In this document: positions 16,920 to 26,154 of the stretch, one piece after another
Numbering within the stretch: position 1 is the first letter of the stretch
Layout: each line of letters begins with the position of its first letter
Assembly (NCBI GenBank): GCA_017522225.1
Contig: JAFWZR010000033.1
Span: 62,001-126,000, forward strand
Length of the DNA stretch: 64,000 nt
Direction of reading: 5' to 3'
DNA from: Clostridia bacterium
GTDB lineage: Bacteria > Bacillota > Clostridia > Oscillospirales > Acutalibacteraceae
Position numbers and translations under genes: made by a program
Notes under the pieces: generated by a model
Databases searched by the model: none
Seen by the model: only the letters and a program-made list of their open reading frames with translations
What the model was told of the DNA's origin: nothing

Positions 16920-17768
16920 ATGCTAGCATTCATCAACAAAATCATCACTCTGATTCTTGTACCGATTTACTTGTCGGTATGGTCACCGTCTTACTACGTC
17001 GTAAAGCTCTTTAATCAGCCGCAGGAGCTTATTTCAATTACTGAAAACGGTATCAGCACACCTGAGGATCCTGTTTACTTTACGGCACACCGCGGTGTAA
17101 GTGCTCTTGCTCCCGAAAACTCTCTTCCTTCTTTTGAGGAGGCAGTAAACAACAATTACTACTCTGCTGAGTGTGATGTCCATCTTACAAAGGATAACGA
17201 GTGGGTTGTTATTCACAACAGCTCAACCGATGCACAATTCTGCCAGTACGGTGAAGTAAGCGACTATACACTTGATGAGCTTAAAACCTTCAGCTACAAG
17301 TGGGGCGCAAATCTCTGGAAGTATCCTGATATGAGAATCCCGACTCTTGACGAGTACCTTGATGTTTTTGTCGGCACTGATACAAGACCGCAGATTGAAA
17401 TCAAGGCAGACAGCTATGACCTTCTTTATACCATTGTTGATGCAGTTCACGAAAAAGGTCTTACAGAGGAAGCTATTATTATTTCCTTTGACCTTGAACA
17501 GCTCAAGGTTATTCACGAGGTTGATCCGTCAATCGAGCTCTGGTATCTTGTAGATGAAATCACAAACGAAAACATTGCACAAGCAAAGGCTCTCAGCGAT
17601 AACGTATGGCTCTCAGCTAATTTCAGCAAAAACGACCGCGCTTCCATGCAGCTTGCAATTGACGCAGGTATCGGAGTTTCCTTCTGGACAGTCAATACTC
17701 TTGAGGATGCAAGGATGCTCTATGATATGGGCGTAAGATATATGGAAACAGATATCCTTTGCAACTGA
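16920..17768 (+). CDS. Glycerophosphodiester phosphodiesterase, membrane-anchored
   Basis: It cleaves glycerophosphodiesters to sn-glycerol 3-phosphate and an alcohol. The 282-aa product has one N-terminal membrane helix (about residues 4-25) and a GDPD TIM-barrel with FTAHRGVSALAPENSLPSFEEA, YYSAECDVHLTKDNEWVVIHN (HR, E-x-D and H catalytic set) and IEIKAD. It ends in the typical FWTVNT and METDIL strands. The domain probably lies outside the membrane. A second GDPD of different N-terminal design is encoded at 19425, across a transporter gene. Confidence 0.9.
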   Translation: MLAFINKIITLILVPIYLSVWSPSYYVVKLFNQPQELISITENGISTPEDPVYFTAHRGVSALAPENSLPSFEEAVNNNYYSAECDVHLTKDNEWVVIHNSSTDAQFCQYGEVSDYTLDELKTFSYKWGANLWKYPDMRIPTLDEYLDVFVGTDTRPQIEIKADSYDLLYTIVDAVHEKGLTEEAIIISFDLEQLKVIHEVDPSIELWYLVDEITNENIAQAKALSDNVWLSANFSKNDRASMQLAIDAGIGVSFWTVNTLEDARMLYDMGVRYMETDILCN

Positions 17769-17780
17769 TTTTGAGCAATA

Positions 17781-17815
17781 AAAAAGAGGTAATGCAAACT
17801 GCATTACCTCTTTTT
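17781..17815. terminator. Bidirectional terminator
   Basis: AAAAAGAGGTAATGCA, a 3-nt loop and the perfect complement, with T-runs on both strands. It lies between the convergent phosphodiesterase and transporter genes. Confidence 0.9.
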
Positions 17816-17831
17816 GTTTGTAGTTTAATCG

Positions 17832-19322
17832 TTAAGCATCAACGCTTGCGCTGATTTTTTCCATTTCTTTTGCAACTGCACTGCGGCGCTCTGCAAGATC
17901 TGCATACATTGTGTCACGCACTTTGTTGTTGATAGGATAGAAAAACTTCGGAATAATACCGAGGCTGCTTGTGATAATCGGAATACCTGTACCGAGTGCG
18001 AAGAGCCACCATTTTGCCTTGTCGCTCTGTGTACCGATTGCCGCACCCTGAACATAGCCTACTCTTGCAAGAACAAAGTTCTTGACGGAGTTCATAACAA
18101 CATTCTGCATCTTCTTAACAAGACCACGTGCAACGCCTGTCATCGCCTCAACACGGTAACCGTTGCGCCATTCGCAGTAGTCCATAGATTCATTGTAAAG
18201 CTCATCCGGAATGGTATGTCTTACACCATAAACCATCATTTCAAAAACTTCCTCGATTGCCATCGTCGGTATCATAAAGCTGCGCTTCATAAAGTTCTTG
18301 TTTATCGAGCCTAATCCGAAGACTATCAGCCAGCACATATCTGTCCATATATCTTCAAAAATCCACAGCGTTTTGGATGTAAAGCGCTTTCTCAGCGGTG
18401 CAACCCATGTATAGCTGAGGTTGAGTATCGGATAAGCCGGAATACCGACAATCGTCTGCAATGATGCTGAACCGAGAACGTCTATGTAATAGTCCGAACG
18501 GCTCTGACCTATACTGAATCCGCCAAGGAAATCCGAAAGAACAAGAATCAGAAGCGGTTTATTGTTGAAGATAGCCTTGAAGCCATCCTTAATGCTCGGT
18601 TTTTCGACAGTCTGCAGTACTCGTTCCTTTGAAACCATATAGAACCATACCGTCATCAATGCGGAAAGTATGCTTGTTGCAGCACCCATTCCGATGAAAA
18701 GATTCTGCATTTTCCACTTGACTGTGTTTGTATTGATAAGATCAATAAAGATACCCATTACCCATTCGGGAATCTGTTCTCCCAAAAATCGTGAAAACAG
18801 CTTTGCACTCGCAATAAGCCGCACACGTTCTTCAGGGTTCGGCGTTATGGTTGACAGCAAGCCCGTTTGTGATATTGAAATAAATGTACCTGCTGTTTCG
18901 TTGATAACGCTGAATGCAAAATAGAATATTAGCTTCGGAAGAAACGTTGTTGATGTGTTCGGGAAGAAAATCGGCATAAACCAATAAAGCATACCAAACA
19001 GTGTGAGCGGCATTTTCATCCACAAAAGGAAAGGTCTGAACTTGCCCCAACGTGTTCTTGTACGGTCGACCATCGCACTGATGAATGTATCATTGATAAT
19101 ATCCCAAGCACCGGTAAAGAGTGTGACAACACCCGTGATGTTAAAGTCGATACCTACAACGTCCCAGATAAATCGGTTCTGATATTTGCCGATTGAAAAG
19201 CTGTCAGCAAAGTCCTGAGCAATGTATGCTGCAGTTTCCATTGCGCCGACATAACGTCTGCCCTTCGGCAACTGTCGGTGAGCTTTTTCTTCAACCTGAG
19301 GTTCTTTTAACTCAGTAGCCAT
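17832..19322 (-). CDS. GPH-family (glycoside-pentoside-hexuronide:cation) symporter-like transporter
   Basis: A 496-aa MFS_2-type secondary transporter with about 12 membrane segments. The family hallmarks are AWDIINDTFISAMVDRTRTRWGKFRP-like residues near positions 70-95 (D-x-x-x-D near loop 2-3 and RWGKFRPFLLW) and DYCEWRNGYRVEA in the second half. Family members import sugars with Na+ or H+. No sugar enzyme is adjacent; glycerophosphodiesterases lie on both sides, so the substrate may be unusual. A GAGGAGG site precedes ATG. Confidence 0.85.
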   Translation of the reverse strand: MATELKEPQVEEKAHRQLPKGRRYVGAMETAAYIAQDFADSFSIGKYQNRFIWDVVGIDFNITGVVTLFTGAWDIINDTFISAMVDRTRTRWGKFRPFLLWMKMPLTLFGMLYWFMPIFFPNTSTTFLPKLIFYFAFSVINETAGTFISISQTGLLSTITPNPEERVRLIASAKLFSRFLGEQIPEWVMGIFIDLINTNTVKWKMQNLFIGMGAATSILSALMTVWFYMVSKERVLQTVEKPSIKDGFKAIFNNKPLLILVLSDFLGGFSIGQSRSDYYIDVLGSASLQTIVGIPAYPILNLSYTWVAPLRKRFTSKTLWIFEDIWTDMCWLIVFGLGSINKNFMKRSFMIPTMAIEEVFEMMVYGVRHTIPDELYNESMDYCEWRNGYRVEAMTGVARGLVKKMQNVVMNSVKNFVLARVGYVQGAAIGTQSDKAKWWLFALGTGIPIITSSLGIIPKFFYPINNKVRDTMYADLAERRSAVAKEMEKISASVDA

Positions 19323-19353
19323 ACTCCGCCTCCTCTTTTAATTATTCATTCAT

Positions 19354-19382
19354 ATTTTACTTGATAATCAACTTTCAGTCAA
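19354..19382 (-). promoter_or_regulatory. Sigma-A promoter for the GPH transporter gene
   Basis: TTGACT, 17 nt, TAAAAT on the minus strand, about 30 nt before the start. Confidence 0.7.
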
Positions 19383-19424
19383 GCAAAAAATACTGTATTA
19401 AAAATCTGTCAAAGCTACTGAACT

Positions 19425-20444
19425 TCACCTTGCCTGCTGTACAGTTTCATAAGCCATCTGCGGGTAATCAGTCATAATACAATCTGCACCTGCAAGTGCA
19501 AGGTGACGGACATCGTCGGTATTGTTAATCGTCCAATACTGTAAGGCAATGTTGTTTTTGTGTGCGTAATTCACCATCTCGCGGTTGCCGAGATTTATAA
19601 GGTTGTCAAATGCATTTTCACCGTAAGGAATCTGCAACGCAATATAAGACGGACTCACATCCTGCAGATCCCAGCCCATTCTGTAATAAAAATAAAACTG
19701 CACCGCTTCAATCGCATCTGCCGTACGTGCAAAATCAGGATACTTCTTTACCATATAAGACGAAACATCAGGCGCAAATGTTGACCAGACAGTTCTTTCC
19801 TCAAGGCCGCGCTCTGTTATGACAGAGTAAAGCTTATCGACCGCTTTTTTACCGTTTGCACCGATGCTCTTGATTTCTATAACATACTTATACTGCTTAT
19901 CGCCGCTGTTTGCTTCGATGTAATCAAGAATTTCGTCACAGGTAACAACACGCAGATTGTAGGGTATGTCGTCACCGCGCAGACCGCGGTAAGGATAATC
20001 TCCTTTGCCCTTGAAGTTTTCACCGAGGTTGAGCACCTGTGCCTCCTCAAGAGTGATTGACGAAGCAAACACATTCTTTCTGCCGAAAGCCTCTTCGGCA
20101 TTTGTGGTGTTATCATAGGTAAGGTCGTGAAGAAGCACAAGCTCCCCGTCCTTCGTAATCTGCACATCAAACTCAAGAGTATCAACGCCGATTGTGTCCG
20201 CCTCTTCAATTATGTTTTCAAAAGCCATAAGTGTGTTCTGCGGTGCAAGTCCCGCGCCTGAACGGTGGGCAGCAATATCGGGATTGAGATATTCGGTTAT
20301 GTACGGATTATCCGACTCGGGATAATACTCAACAGGTGTATTCGGGTCGCCTGCCTCACCCATTGTAAGAAGAATCGGGATGAGCATAAACACGGCAACA
20401 ATACCGTGAAAAATATTTTTGAGTGCAAGAAGAATTGAAGTCAT
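19425..20444 (-). CDS. Glycerophosphodiester phosphodiesterase, secreted or anchored
   Basis: A 339-aa GDPD. The N-terminal hydrophobic segment (about residues 8-28) is followed by a linker and a GDPD barrel with IAAHRSGAGLAPQNTLMAFE, TLEFDVQITKDGELVLLHD (catalytic H, E, D, H) and YVIEIKS. It ends QYWTINNTDDV and CIMTDYPQ. It is a different subgroup from the one at 16920. A GGAGGGG site precedes ATG, and it has its own promoter. It ends about 100 nt upstream of the GPH transporter start, with no clear terminator between. Confidence 0.9.
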   Translation of the reverse strand: MTSILLALKNIFHGIVAVFMLIPILLTMGEAGDPNTPVEYYPESDNPYITEYLNPDIAAHRSGAGLAPQNTLMAFENIIEEADTIGVDTLEFDVQITKDGELVLLHDLTYDNTTNAEEAFGRKNVFASSITLEEAQVLNLGENFKGKGDYPYRGLRGDDIPYNLRVVTCDEILDYIEANSGDKQYKYVIEIKSIGANGKKAVDKLYSVITERGLEERTVWSTFAPDVSSYMVKKYPDFARTADAIEAVQFYFYYRMGWDLQDVSPSYIALQIPYGENAFDNLINLGNREMVNYAHKNNIALQYWTINNTDDVRHLALAGADCIMTDYPQMAYETVQQAR

Positions 20445-20472
20445 AATTTCCCCTCCGATTATTTATAACCTG

Positions 20473-20501
20473 ATTATACAATAAATTTTTTTCTTATTCA
20501 A
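20473..20501 (-). promoter_or_regulatory. Sigma-A promoter for the phosphodiesterase gene
   Basis: TTGAAT, 17 nt, TATAAT on the minus strand. Confidence 0.7.
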
Positions 20502-20511
20502 TATTTTCAAA

Positions 20512-20547
20512 ACAACAAAACGCACCCATCTGTTGATGAGTGCGTTT
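20512..20547 (-). terminator. Terminator of the propeller-toroid protein gene
   Basis: On the minus strand AACGCACTCATC pairs with GATGGGTGCGTT (one mismatch) and is followed by a T-rich tail. Confidence 0.75.
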
Positions 20548-20563
20548 ATTTCATTTTGCTTTA

Positions 20564-22741
20564 TTAATCACCGAGAAGTCCGTAATATCTGCCCATCCAA
20601 TACGGAAGAAGGAAGACATAAGGCATAGATGCTCTCATTGCGTTTGCACCGGATGTGCCCGGAAGTGTGCTTGTTTTGTTTGTTCTCTTTGAGTTGATTG
20701 AAACAAACTCCTCTGCACCTGAGTCGCAGATGAACTGATTGCCGTCGTAATTCACAAGCAGTCTTGACCAATACTCTACAGGGTACTTAAGCTGTGCGGG
20801 AACACCTGATTCCTCCTGCTCCGTATCCCATACTATATCCTTACGGTAGCTGTTGTAAACAGGCCATCTTACAAAATCAAGGTTCATCTCTGAAAGGGAC
20901 TTTGCAGCCTCTTCAATGTCGCAGTAGTTGTTTGTAAGTGCACCGTAAACGATGTTGAAGAACGGTGAACGCTCAACTCTCTCATAAGCCCAATGATGTG
21001 TAAGACCCATTTTGTAGATTTCCTTCTGTGCATCATTGTCAGTATAGACAATAAGCGGATAGATGTTTACAAAGTCGAGCTGATCGTCAATATGTGCAAT
21101 GTGACCGTCCTCACACTTGTACTGAATACAGTTCATTGCATAGTGATGCTTTTTGATAAGCATCTCGTAAACCTTTTCGTATTTCTCGTCACCTGTTACG
21201 TGGTATGTAGTCTTGAGGAAAGAGAGAATCTCAAGTGAGTTTGTGCCACGCTCGTAGTACCATCTGTCATCGTTATTAAGAAGGTCAGGCTCCCAGTTTG
21301 CCCATGTGGTCGGGATGCCGTCAACATCTGTAAGGTGGAAGTTGTGGTCGATGATGTGATCTGTAATCTTCTTTACAACCTCGGCAATCTTTTTCTTTTC
21401 CTTCTTGTCTGCAACAAGGTCAAAATAGATGCCGTATGCAAAATAGTGGCCTGTCATCTCGTCACTTGATGTTTCACCGAGCCATTCGCAGTCGGGGTTA
21501 TCCTCGCAGACGTGCCACTCTTCACGGTTGCCGGTACCGAAGTTTTCTTCGTGTGAATAGCGTGTTGCACGTGCGGTAAAGCCCTCTCTGCCTGTAACCT
21601 CGGTAAGCTTGATCATAGCCTCAACAGCCTGCTTTGCATTAGCCTTTGCCTGTGCATCACCTGTTACCTTGTAACGGAAACACTGGCTTGCGCAGTAAAG
21701 ACCTGTGAAAAGTCCGTCGTTATCGGAATTCAAAAGCACACCTGAATCGAGGTCGCCGTACTTACGAAGCACTCTGTCTACATGGTAACCTTCATTTCTT
21801 ACAAAATATTTTTCGTTGAGCTTGTCGATAATTCCTGCTTTTTCACCAAGTGTAATTTCTTTGGCTGTAATAAGGCTGATGCCTCTTGGTGTCACTGCTG
21901 CAATTGTGCCCTTATCGGAAACTGCAATCTTTGTAACGGTCGGATGCATAAGCCATGCGCCGTATGAGTAATAAGAAATCTTACCCTCGATAAGAGTGAT
22001 GATACCTGTATTTGTTGCAAAATACTTCTTGCCGTCAGCTGCAAAGAACATATCGTTGACAGCACCGTCGGGCACTGAATAGAAATCGTTGCCGTTGAGC
22101 CAATAGCTTCTGCCGTCGTAGATATTAAGGCCCTCATCAGAGCCTACCCAAAGGTGACCGAGAGCGTCGATTGAAATGCAGTTGATTTTCTTTGAAAGTA
22201 CGCCCGTAATATCCGGAAGAAGCTCTGACCAGTGACGGCGCTTACCCTTCATTGAAAGAAGTCCCTCAACGGTTGAGCCGATGTATACGGTCTCGGAATA
22301 TCTTGCCTTATTGTCAAGCGCTGCAAGGCAGATTGTAGCCTCGGGAAGGTCAACAATCTTTGTAAACTCATCACCCTGCATAAGGAAAAGCTCTGTTTCA
22401 GTAATAATCCATACAGACTTATCAAGAGCAACGGAAATATCAACAACCGGAGCATCAAAATCCTTGATTTTCTTCAGCTTACCTTTTTTGATTTCTGCAA
22501 GTGAATTACCTGCAGCAGCGTAAAGCTTACCGTTGCGTGTAAAAAGCTTTGAAACACATGCGGAAATTCTTTTGATATTGCCATTTGAATACTCAACAAG
22601 GCAATCGGGCTGTGTGATATACAGCGTTTCACCATCAAAAGCAACCGATGTCACCTTTTCAACATCGATGCCGTTATCAGCAGTGATAAAAACTTTATCG
22701 CGCTGGATGAATTCGCCGAGATAAAATGTAGGTTTTTTCAT
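20564..22741 (-). CDS. Cytoplasmic beta-propeller plus alpha/alpha-toroid protein, function unknown
   Basis: A 725-aa protein without a signal peptide or membrane helix. The first 320 residues or so show repeating beta-blades such as ISIDALGHLWVGSDEGLNIYDG and FFAADGKKYFATNTGIITL, the pattern of the two-component-regulator propeller seen in hybrid sensors. The rest is helical with W/Y/E-rich motifs (WLGETSSDEMTGHYFAYG, YYERGTNSLEILSFL), like (alpha/alpha)6 barrels of glycosidases and lyases. No kinase or DNA-binding domain follows. Start 22741 is set by AAGGATGG upstream; the frame is open 14 codons further. The pairing suggests a carbohydrate-related enzyme (inference). Confidence 0.7.
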   Translation of the reverse strand: MKKPTFYLGEFIQRDKVFITADNGIDVEKVTSVAFDGETLYITQPDCLVEYSNGNIKRISACVSKLFTRNGKLYAAAGNSLAEIKKGKLKKIKDFDAPVVDISVALDKSVWIITETELFLMQGDEFTKIVDLPEATICLAALDNKARYSETVYIGSTVEGLLSMKGKRRHWSELLPDITGVLSKKINCISIDALGHLWVGSDEGLNIYDGRSYWLNGNDFYSVPDGAVNDMFFAADGKKYFATNTGIITLIEGKISYYSYGAWLMHPTVTKIAVSDKGTIAAVTPRGISLITAKEITLGEKAGIIDKLNEKYFVRNEGYHVDRVLRKYGDLDSGVLLNSDNDGLFTGLYCASQCFRYKVTGDAQAKANAKQAVEAMIKLTEVTGREGFTARATRYSHEENFGTGNREEWHVCEDNPDCEWLGETSSDEMTGHYFAYGIYFDLVADKKEKKKIAEVVKKITDHIIDHNFHLTDVDGIPTTWANWEPDLLNNDDRWYYERGTNSLEILSFLKTTYHVTGDEKYEKVYEMLIKKHHYAMNCIQYKCEDGHIAHIDDQLDFVNIYPLIVYTDNDAQKEIYKMGLTHHWAYERVERSPFFNIVYGALTNNYCDIEEAAKSLSEMNLDFVRWPVYNSYRKDIVWDTEQEESGVPAQLKYPVEYWSRLLVNYDGNQFICDSGAEEFVSINSKRTNKTSTLPGTSGANAMRASMPYVFLLPYWMGRYYGLLGD

Positions 22742-22773
22742 AGTGCACCATCCTTGGAAATTTATACCTTTAC

Positions 22774-22802
22774 AGTTTATCATATTATTTTAATTTTGTC
22801 GA
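22774..22802 (-). promoter_or_regulatory. Promoter for the propeller-toroid gene
   Basis: TCGACA, 17 nt, TAAACT on the minus strand. Confidence 0.5.
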
Positions 22803-22824
22803 TACGGCAATATTATAAATTGTC

Positions 22825-22852
22825 TTGATTTTGTTTATAAAAATGGTACAAT
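22825..22852 (+). promoter_or_regulatory. Promoter for rpe-rbsK
   Basis: TTGATT, 16 nt, TACAAT, about 30 nt before the epimerase start. Confidence 0.5.
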
Positions 22853-22882
22853 AAATTCAGCAAAACTGAAAGGGTTGACAGT

Positions 22883-23545
22883 ATGAATAAGCTTCTTTCT
22901 GCCTCTGTTATGTGTGCAGACCTTATGAATATGGAAAAATCGGTAAGAGATCTTGAGGCAGCGGGTATCGACCTGCTGCACGTTGATATTATGGACGGCA
23001 GCTTTGTGCCGAATATCACGCTCGGCTTTGACTTTATAAACGCAGTCAAAAAAATCACCGACATTCCGCTTGACGTGCATATGATGGTCAACAACCCCGG
23101 TCAGTTCCTTGACCTTATGAAGCTCGGCAAGGACGATTATCTGTGCATCCACTACGAGGGTGATATCCATGCACAGCGTACGCTCGGCAGAATACGTGAA
23201 AAAGGCTGCAAGGCAGGTCTTGCAATCAATCCGCAGACACCCGTTGAATGCTTTGATCATCTGCTTGATTATATGGATATGGCACTTGTGATGACGGTAA
23301 GTCCCGGCTTTGCAGGGCAGAAGATTTTTGCGGGTGCAGGAGAAAAGGTCAGCAAGGCAAGAGCGTTCCTCAATGAAAAAGGGTTCAGCAGCATTCCCAT
23401 TGAGGTTGACGGAAACATCAGCCCCGAAAACGGTGCAAAAATGAGCAGGTGCGGTGCAGATATTTTTGTGCTCGGCACAAGCAGTCTTTTTATTAAGGAT
23501 AAGGATATGACGGAATCGGCAAACGCCTTCCGTATGGGACTCTGA
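22883..23545 (+). CDS. rpe: Ribulose-phosphate 3-epimerase family protein
   Basis: It interconverts ribulose 5-phosphate and xylulose 5-phosphate, or possibly allulose 6-phosphate and fructose 6-phosphate (AlsE type). It is a 220-aa TIM barrel with HVDIMDGSFVPNITLG (metal His and catalytic Asp), DVHMMV (metal His), MTVSPGFAGQK (loop 6) and IEVDGNIS (catalytic Asp). It lies one base upstream of a ribokinase-like gene, which suggests a dedicated sugar-phosphate pathway rather than the housekeeping copy. Confidence 0.88.
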   Translation: MNKLLSASVMCADLMNMEKSVRDLEAAGIDLLHVDIMDGSFVPNITLGFDFINAVKKITDIPLDVHMMVNNPGQFLDLMKLGKDDYLCIHYEGDIHAQRTLGRIREKGCKAGLAINPQTPVECFDHLLDYMDMALVMTVSPGFAGQKIFAGAGEKVSKARAFLNEKGFSSIPIEVDGNISPENGAKMSRCGADIFVLGTSSLFIKDKDMTESANAFRMGL

Positions 23546-23546
23546 T

Positions 23547-24458
23547 ATGTATAAAAGCATCCGTGCCGCAGTGGTCGGCAGTATCAATATGGACATAGTG
23601 CTGAATATGGAAAAGGTACCCGATGTAGGTGAAAACGTGCTCGGCACAACCTACGGCTACGCCTGTGGAGGTAAGGGTGCAAATCAGGCAACGGGACTTG
23701 CCCGACTTGGCGCACAGACAAAAATTATAGGTAAGGTTGCCGACGATACCAACGGCAGAAAGCTTATTGAAAACCTCGGTAAGAACGCAATTGATTTTTC
23801 CTGTGTTGCAACAAACGGCACGCAGACGGGACTTGCAGCAATCATCATCGACGGCGAGGGCAGAAACAGAATTGCGGTTTACGAGGGTTCGAATGCAGAA
23901 ATTGACCCTGACGAAGCGGCAGACTGCATTGACGATAGCCTCGACTTGCTTCTTGTTCAGTTTGAGACGAGCGAGGAGGTTGTTGTAAAATGCGTAAACC
24001 GTGCTATTGAAAAAGGAATAACCACAGTCATTGACTGCGGTCCTGCCAAAAGCTTTGCACTCGAAAGAATGCAGGGTGCAACGATTATCTCCCCTAATGA
24101 AAACGAAACTGAGGCACTGTCGGGTATCTTCCCGGGTGATGACAAAAAAATCCTTGAAGCATCGCAGATTATCAAAGACAGAAGCAAGGCACAGTTTGTT
24201 GTACTTAAGCTGGGTTCAAGAGGCTGTTCGGTGTATGACGGTAAAGACCTCAGAATTATGCCGACATACAAGACAAAGGTTGTTGACACAACTGCCGCAG
24301 GTGACAGCTTTACAGCGGCACTCGCCCTCGAATACAAGCGAAGCGGTGATATTTTTGCTGCTTGCGATATGGGTAACAAGGCAGGCTCAATTGCCGTCAG
24401 CCGAATGGGTGCAGATGCCTCAATGCCTACGGTTGAGGATATCGAAAAGCTCAGATAA
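23547..24458 (+). CDS. rbsK: Ribokinase-like PfkB-family sugar kinase
   Basis: It phosphorylates a free sugar, D-ribose if a true ribokinase. The 303-aa product has the PfkB signature 1 region GGKGANQATGLARLGA, SPNENETEAL, and signature 2 DTTAAGDSFTAALAL containing the catalytic base Asp. The start overlaps the end of the epimerase gene region (1-nt gap), so the two form an operon closed by a terminator. No ribose transporter is in the window; specificity is inferred. Confidence 0.88.
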   Translation: MYKSIRAAVVGSINMDIVLNMEKVPDVGENVLGTTYGYACGGKGANQATGLARLGAQTKIIGKVADDTNGRKLIENLGKNAIDFSCVATNGTQTGLAAIIIDGEGRNRIAVYEGSNAEIDPDEAADCIDDSLDLLLVQFETSEEVVVKCVNRAIEKGITTVIDCGPAKSFALERMQGATIISPNENETEALSGIFPGDDKKILEASQIIKDRSKAQFVVLKLGSRGCSVYDGKDLRIMPTYKTKVVDTTAAGDSFTAALALEYKRSGDIFAACDMGNKAGSIAVSRMGADASMPTVEDIEKLR

Positions 24459-24465
24459 AAATCAA

Positions 24466-24501
24466 AAGACTTGCAGAAATCAATCTGCAAGTCTTATTTT
24501 T
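24466..24501. terminator. Bidirectional terminator between rbsK and the GH84 gene
   Basis: AAGACTTGCAGA, a 6-nt loop and TCTGCAAGTCTT, with ATTTTTA on the plus strand. Confidence 0.88.
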
Positions 24502-26077
24502 ATATTCCGAACATAATTCCGAGGAAAAGACGGATGTTCATATCCTCCGTCAGCCTCACGGGCATCGAGTCATATTTGTCAATCAGATCATAAAACTCTT
24601 TGGTATTCTTTTCAGTTTTGTTTTCAAGCACTTCCATAAGCTTTTCAAACATATCACACGCAACAAAGAATTTCTCTGACCATTTTCCGACTTCATTGCA
24701 GATCGGCAGATCCTTCTTAAGATACTCTCTTGCTTCGTTCATTCTGACAATATATTCCCTTGCGAGTGCGATTGCATTTTCCTTTTCTCCCTTTTTAAGA
24801 AGCTCAAGCACACCTGCAAAATGTGCCTTCATTCGTCTTGACGGCTCATCCTTGAGGCAGGATGTGTAAAGGTGGTCGGCAAAAACAATAAATTTTTCCG
24901 CGTCCTCCTCACCTACAACCTGACGCACTGCATTCTCCCAGGATTTTTCGGGATTATAGTTTTCACTGTCCCAGAGATAATCAGCAAAGGTTATAAGCGG
25001 AATTTTTGAGCTTTCTGCATATTCCATACAGTTTGCAATAATTCCTTCGGAGTATTTCCATAAATCGGGATCGCGGTTGATTATGGGCGAAATATGCATT
25101 TCGTTGAACATCGCCATATCATTGACGGGATAATTATCCCAATAAAGCGGCTTGTGGTTTGTTCCGTCAATAAACTCGCGCGCCTCCCTGCTTGTAAGCT
25201 CACGCGAACAGATATCTCTGCCTGTCCAGAAGAGTGAAATCTGCGGTGAGATATTTTTGCCGAGCTTTGAGATATAATATTCGTCACCCTTGCCGTGATA
25301 AAGTGTCGGGCATACGGTAAGCTTAATGCCGCTTTCAATATTGAGAAGAGCGTTATAATATTTTGTAACAAGGTCAATGTGTGCATTTACCGTTTCGCCG
25401 TAAACAGCCTTGTCCTCGTCGTAGAAAAGTTCCTCGTCAATGTCATCAAGCAGAAGACCGAATGAACGGATACCGATTGAATAAAGCTGCTCGGTTTTCT
25501 TCATAAGCGTGTCAAACTCTTCCTGTGAAGAATATTTCATTGAAAGACCCGGTGCAATGCAGAAATGGAATTCCATATAATTCTCTTTTGCAAGGTCGAC
25601 AAGCTCCTTTAATTTCGCAAGGTCGGTCTCGGGGTAAAGCTCACGCCAGAGGTCACGGTGGTACGCATCATCCTTCGGGGCATAGTAGACCGTGTTCATT
25701 CTGTTGAGTGCCATAAGCTTCATAACGGATATGCGCTTGTCGTGTGTCCACGGTGTGCCGTAAAATCCCTCGATATAGCCTCTCACGGCAAAGCTCGGAG
25801 AGCAGGCATAAGCACCGTCCTCAAGAGTGCCGTTTTCTGTCCTCCTCTTAAGGTCGCACAGAGCATAGAATGCTCCGTTTTCGCCTGAGTACTCAACCGT
25901 AACGGCTATACCGCCGTCAGCGTGTTCAACATTCAGAACATATTTTTCATCCGTTACCCTATGAGTTTTTTCGCAGTAGCACACCCTGCACAAATTAGAC
26001 TTCTTAAGCGTGACGCTGACATTGTTAGCGTTAAAAAAATCTTCGAAAGCAGTAAAAGAAGCGAAACCGTTAATCAT
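24500..26077 (-). CDS. Beta-N-acetylhexosaminidase, glycoside hydrolase family 84
   Basis: It removes terminal beta-GlcNAc by substrate-assisted catalysis. The 525-aa product has no signal peptide, unlike the secreted clostridial GH84 hyaluronidases, so it is probably cytoplasmic. A short N-terminal alpha/beta GH20b-like domain precedes the barrel with VRGYIEGFYGTPWTHDKR, LLLDDIDEE (the catalytic Asp pair), YWDNYPVND and ITFADYLWDSENYNPEKSW. A helical C-terminal region follows. A GGGAGG ribosome-binding site precedes the ATG. It is divergent from a GNAT gene that heads an amino-sugar operon. Confidence 0.9.
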   Translation of the reverse strand: MINGFASFTAFEDFFNANNVSVTLKKSNLCRVCYCEKTHRVTDEKYVLNVEHADGGIAVTVEYSGENGAFYALCDLKRRTENGTLEDGAYACSPSFAVRGYIEGFYGTPWTHDKRISVMKLMALNRMNTVYYAPKDDAYHRDLWRELYPETDLAKLKELVDLAKENYMEFHFCIAPGLSMKYSSQEEFDTLMKKTEQLYSIGIRSFGLLLDDIDEELFYDEDKAVYGETVNAHIDLVTKYYNALLNIESGIKLTVCPTLYHGKGDEYYISKLGKNISPQISLFWTGRDICSRELTSREAREFIDGTNHKPLYWDNYPVNDMAMFNEMHISPIINRDPDLWKYSEGIIANCMEYAESSKIPLITFADYLWDSENYNPEKSWENAVRQVVGEEDAEKFIVFADHLYTSCLKDEPSRRMKAHFAGVLELLKKGEKENAIALAREYIVRMNEAREYLKKDLPICNEVGKWSEKFFVACDMFEKLMEVLENKTEKNTKEFYDLIDKYDSMPVRLTEDMNIRLFLGIMFGI

Positions 26078-26093
26078 AAATTACCTCCCGGTG

Positions 26094-26122
26094 TTGATTT
26101 TTATTTGTTTTGATGTTAAAAT
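26094..26122 (+). promoter_or_regulatory. Promoter for the GNAT-kinase-SIS operon
   Basis: TTGATT, 17 nt, TAAAAT on the plus strand, about 33 nt before the GNAT start. Confidence 0.55.
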
Positions 26123-26154
26123 TTTCTTATAGAAAAATATCAGGAGTATTTATT

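Noticed and set aside
22835..23647. 270-codon minus-strand frame opposite the epimerase
   Set aside because: Antisense to a clear TIM-barrel enzyme; Cys- and His-rich composition typical of a shadow frame.
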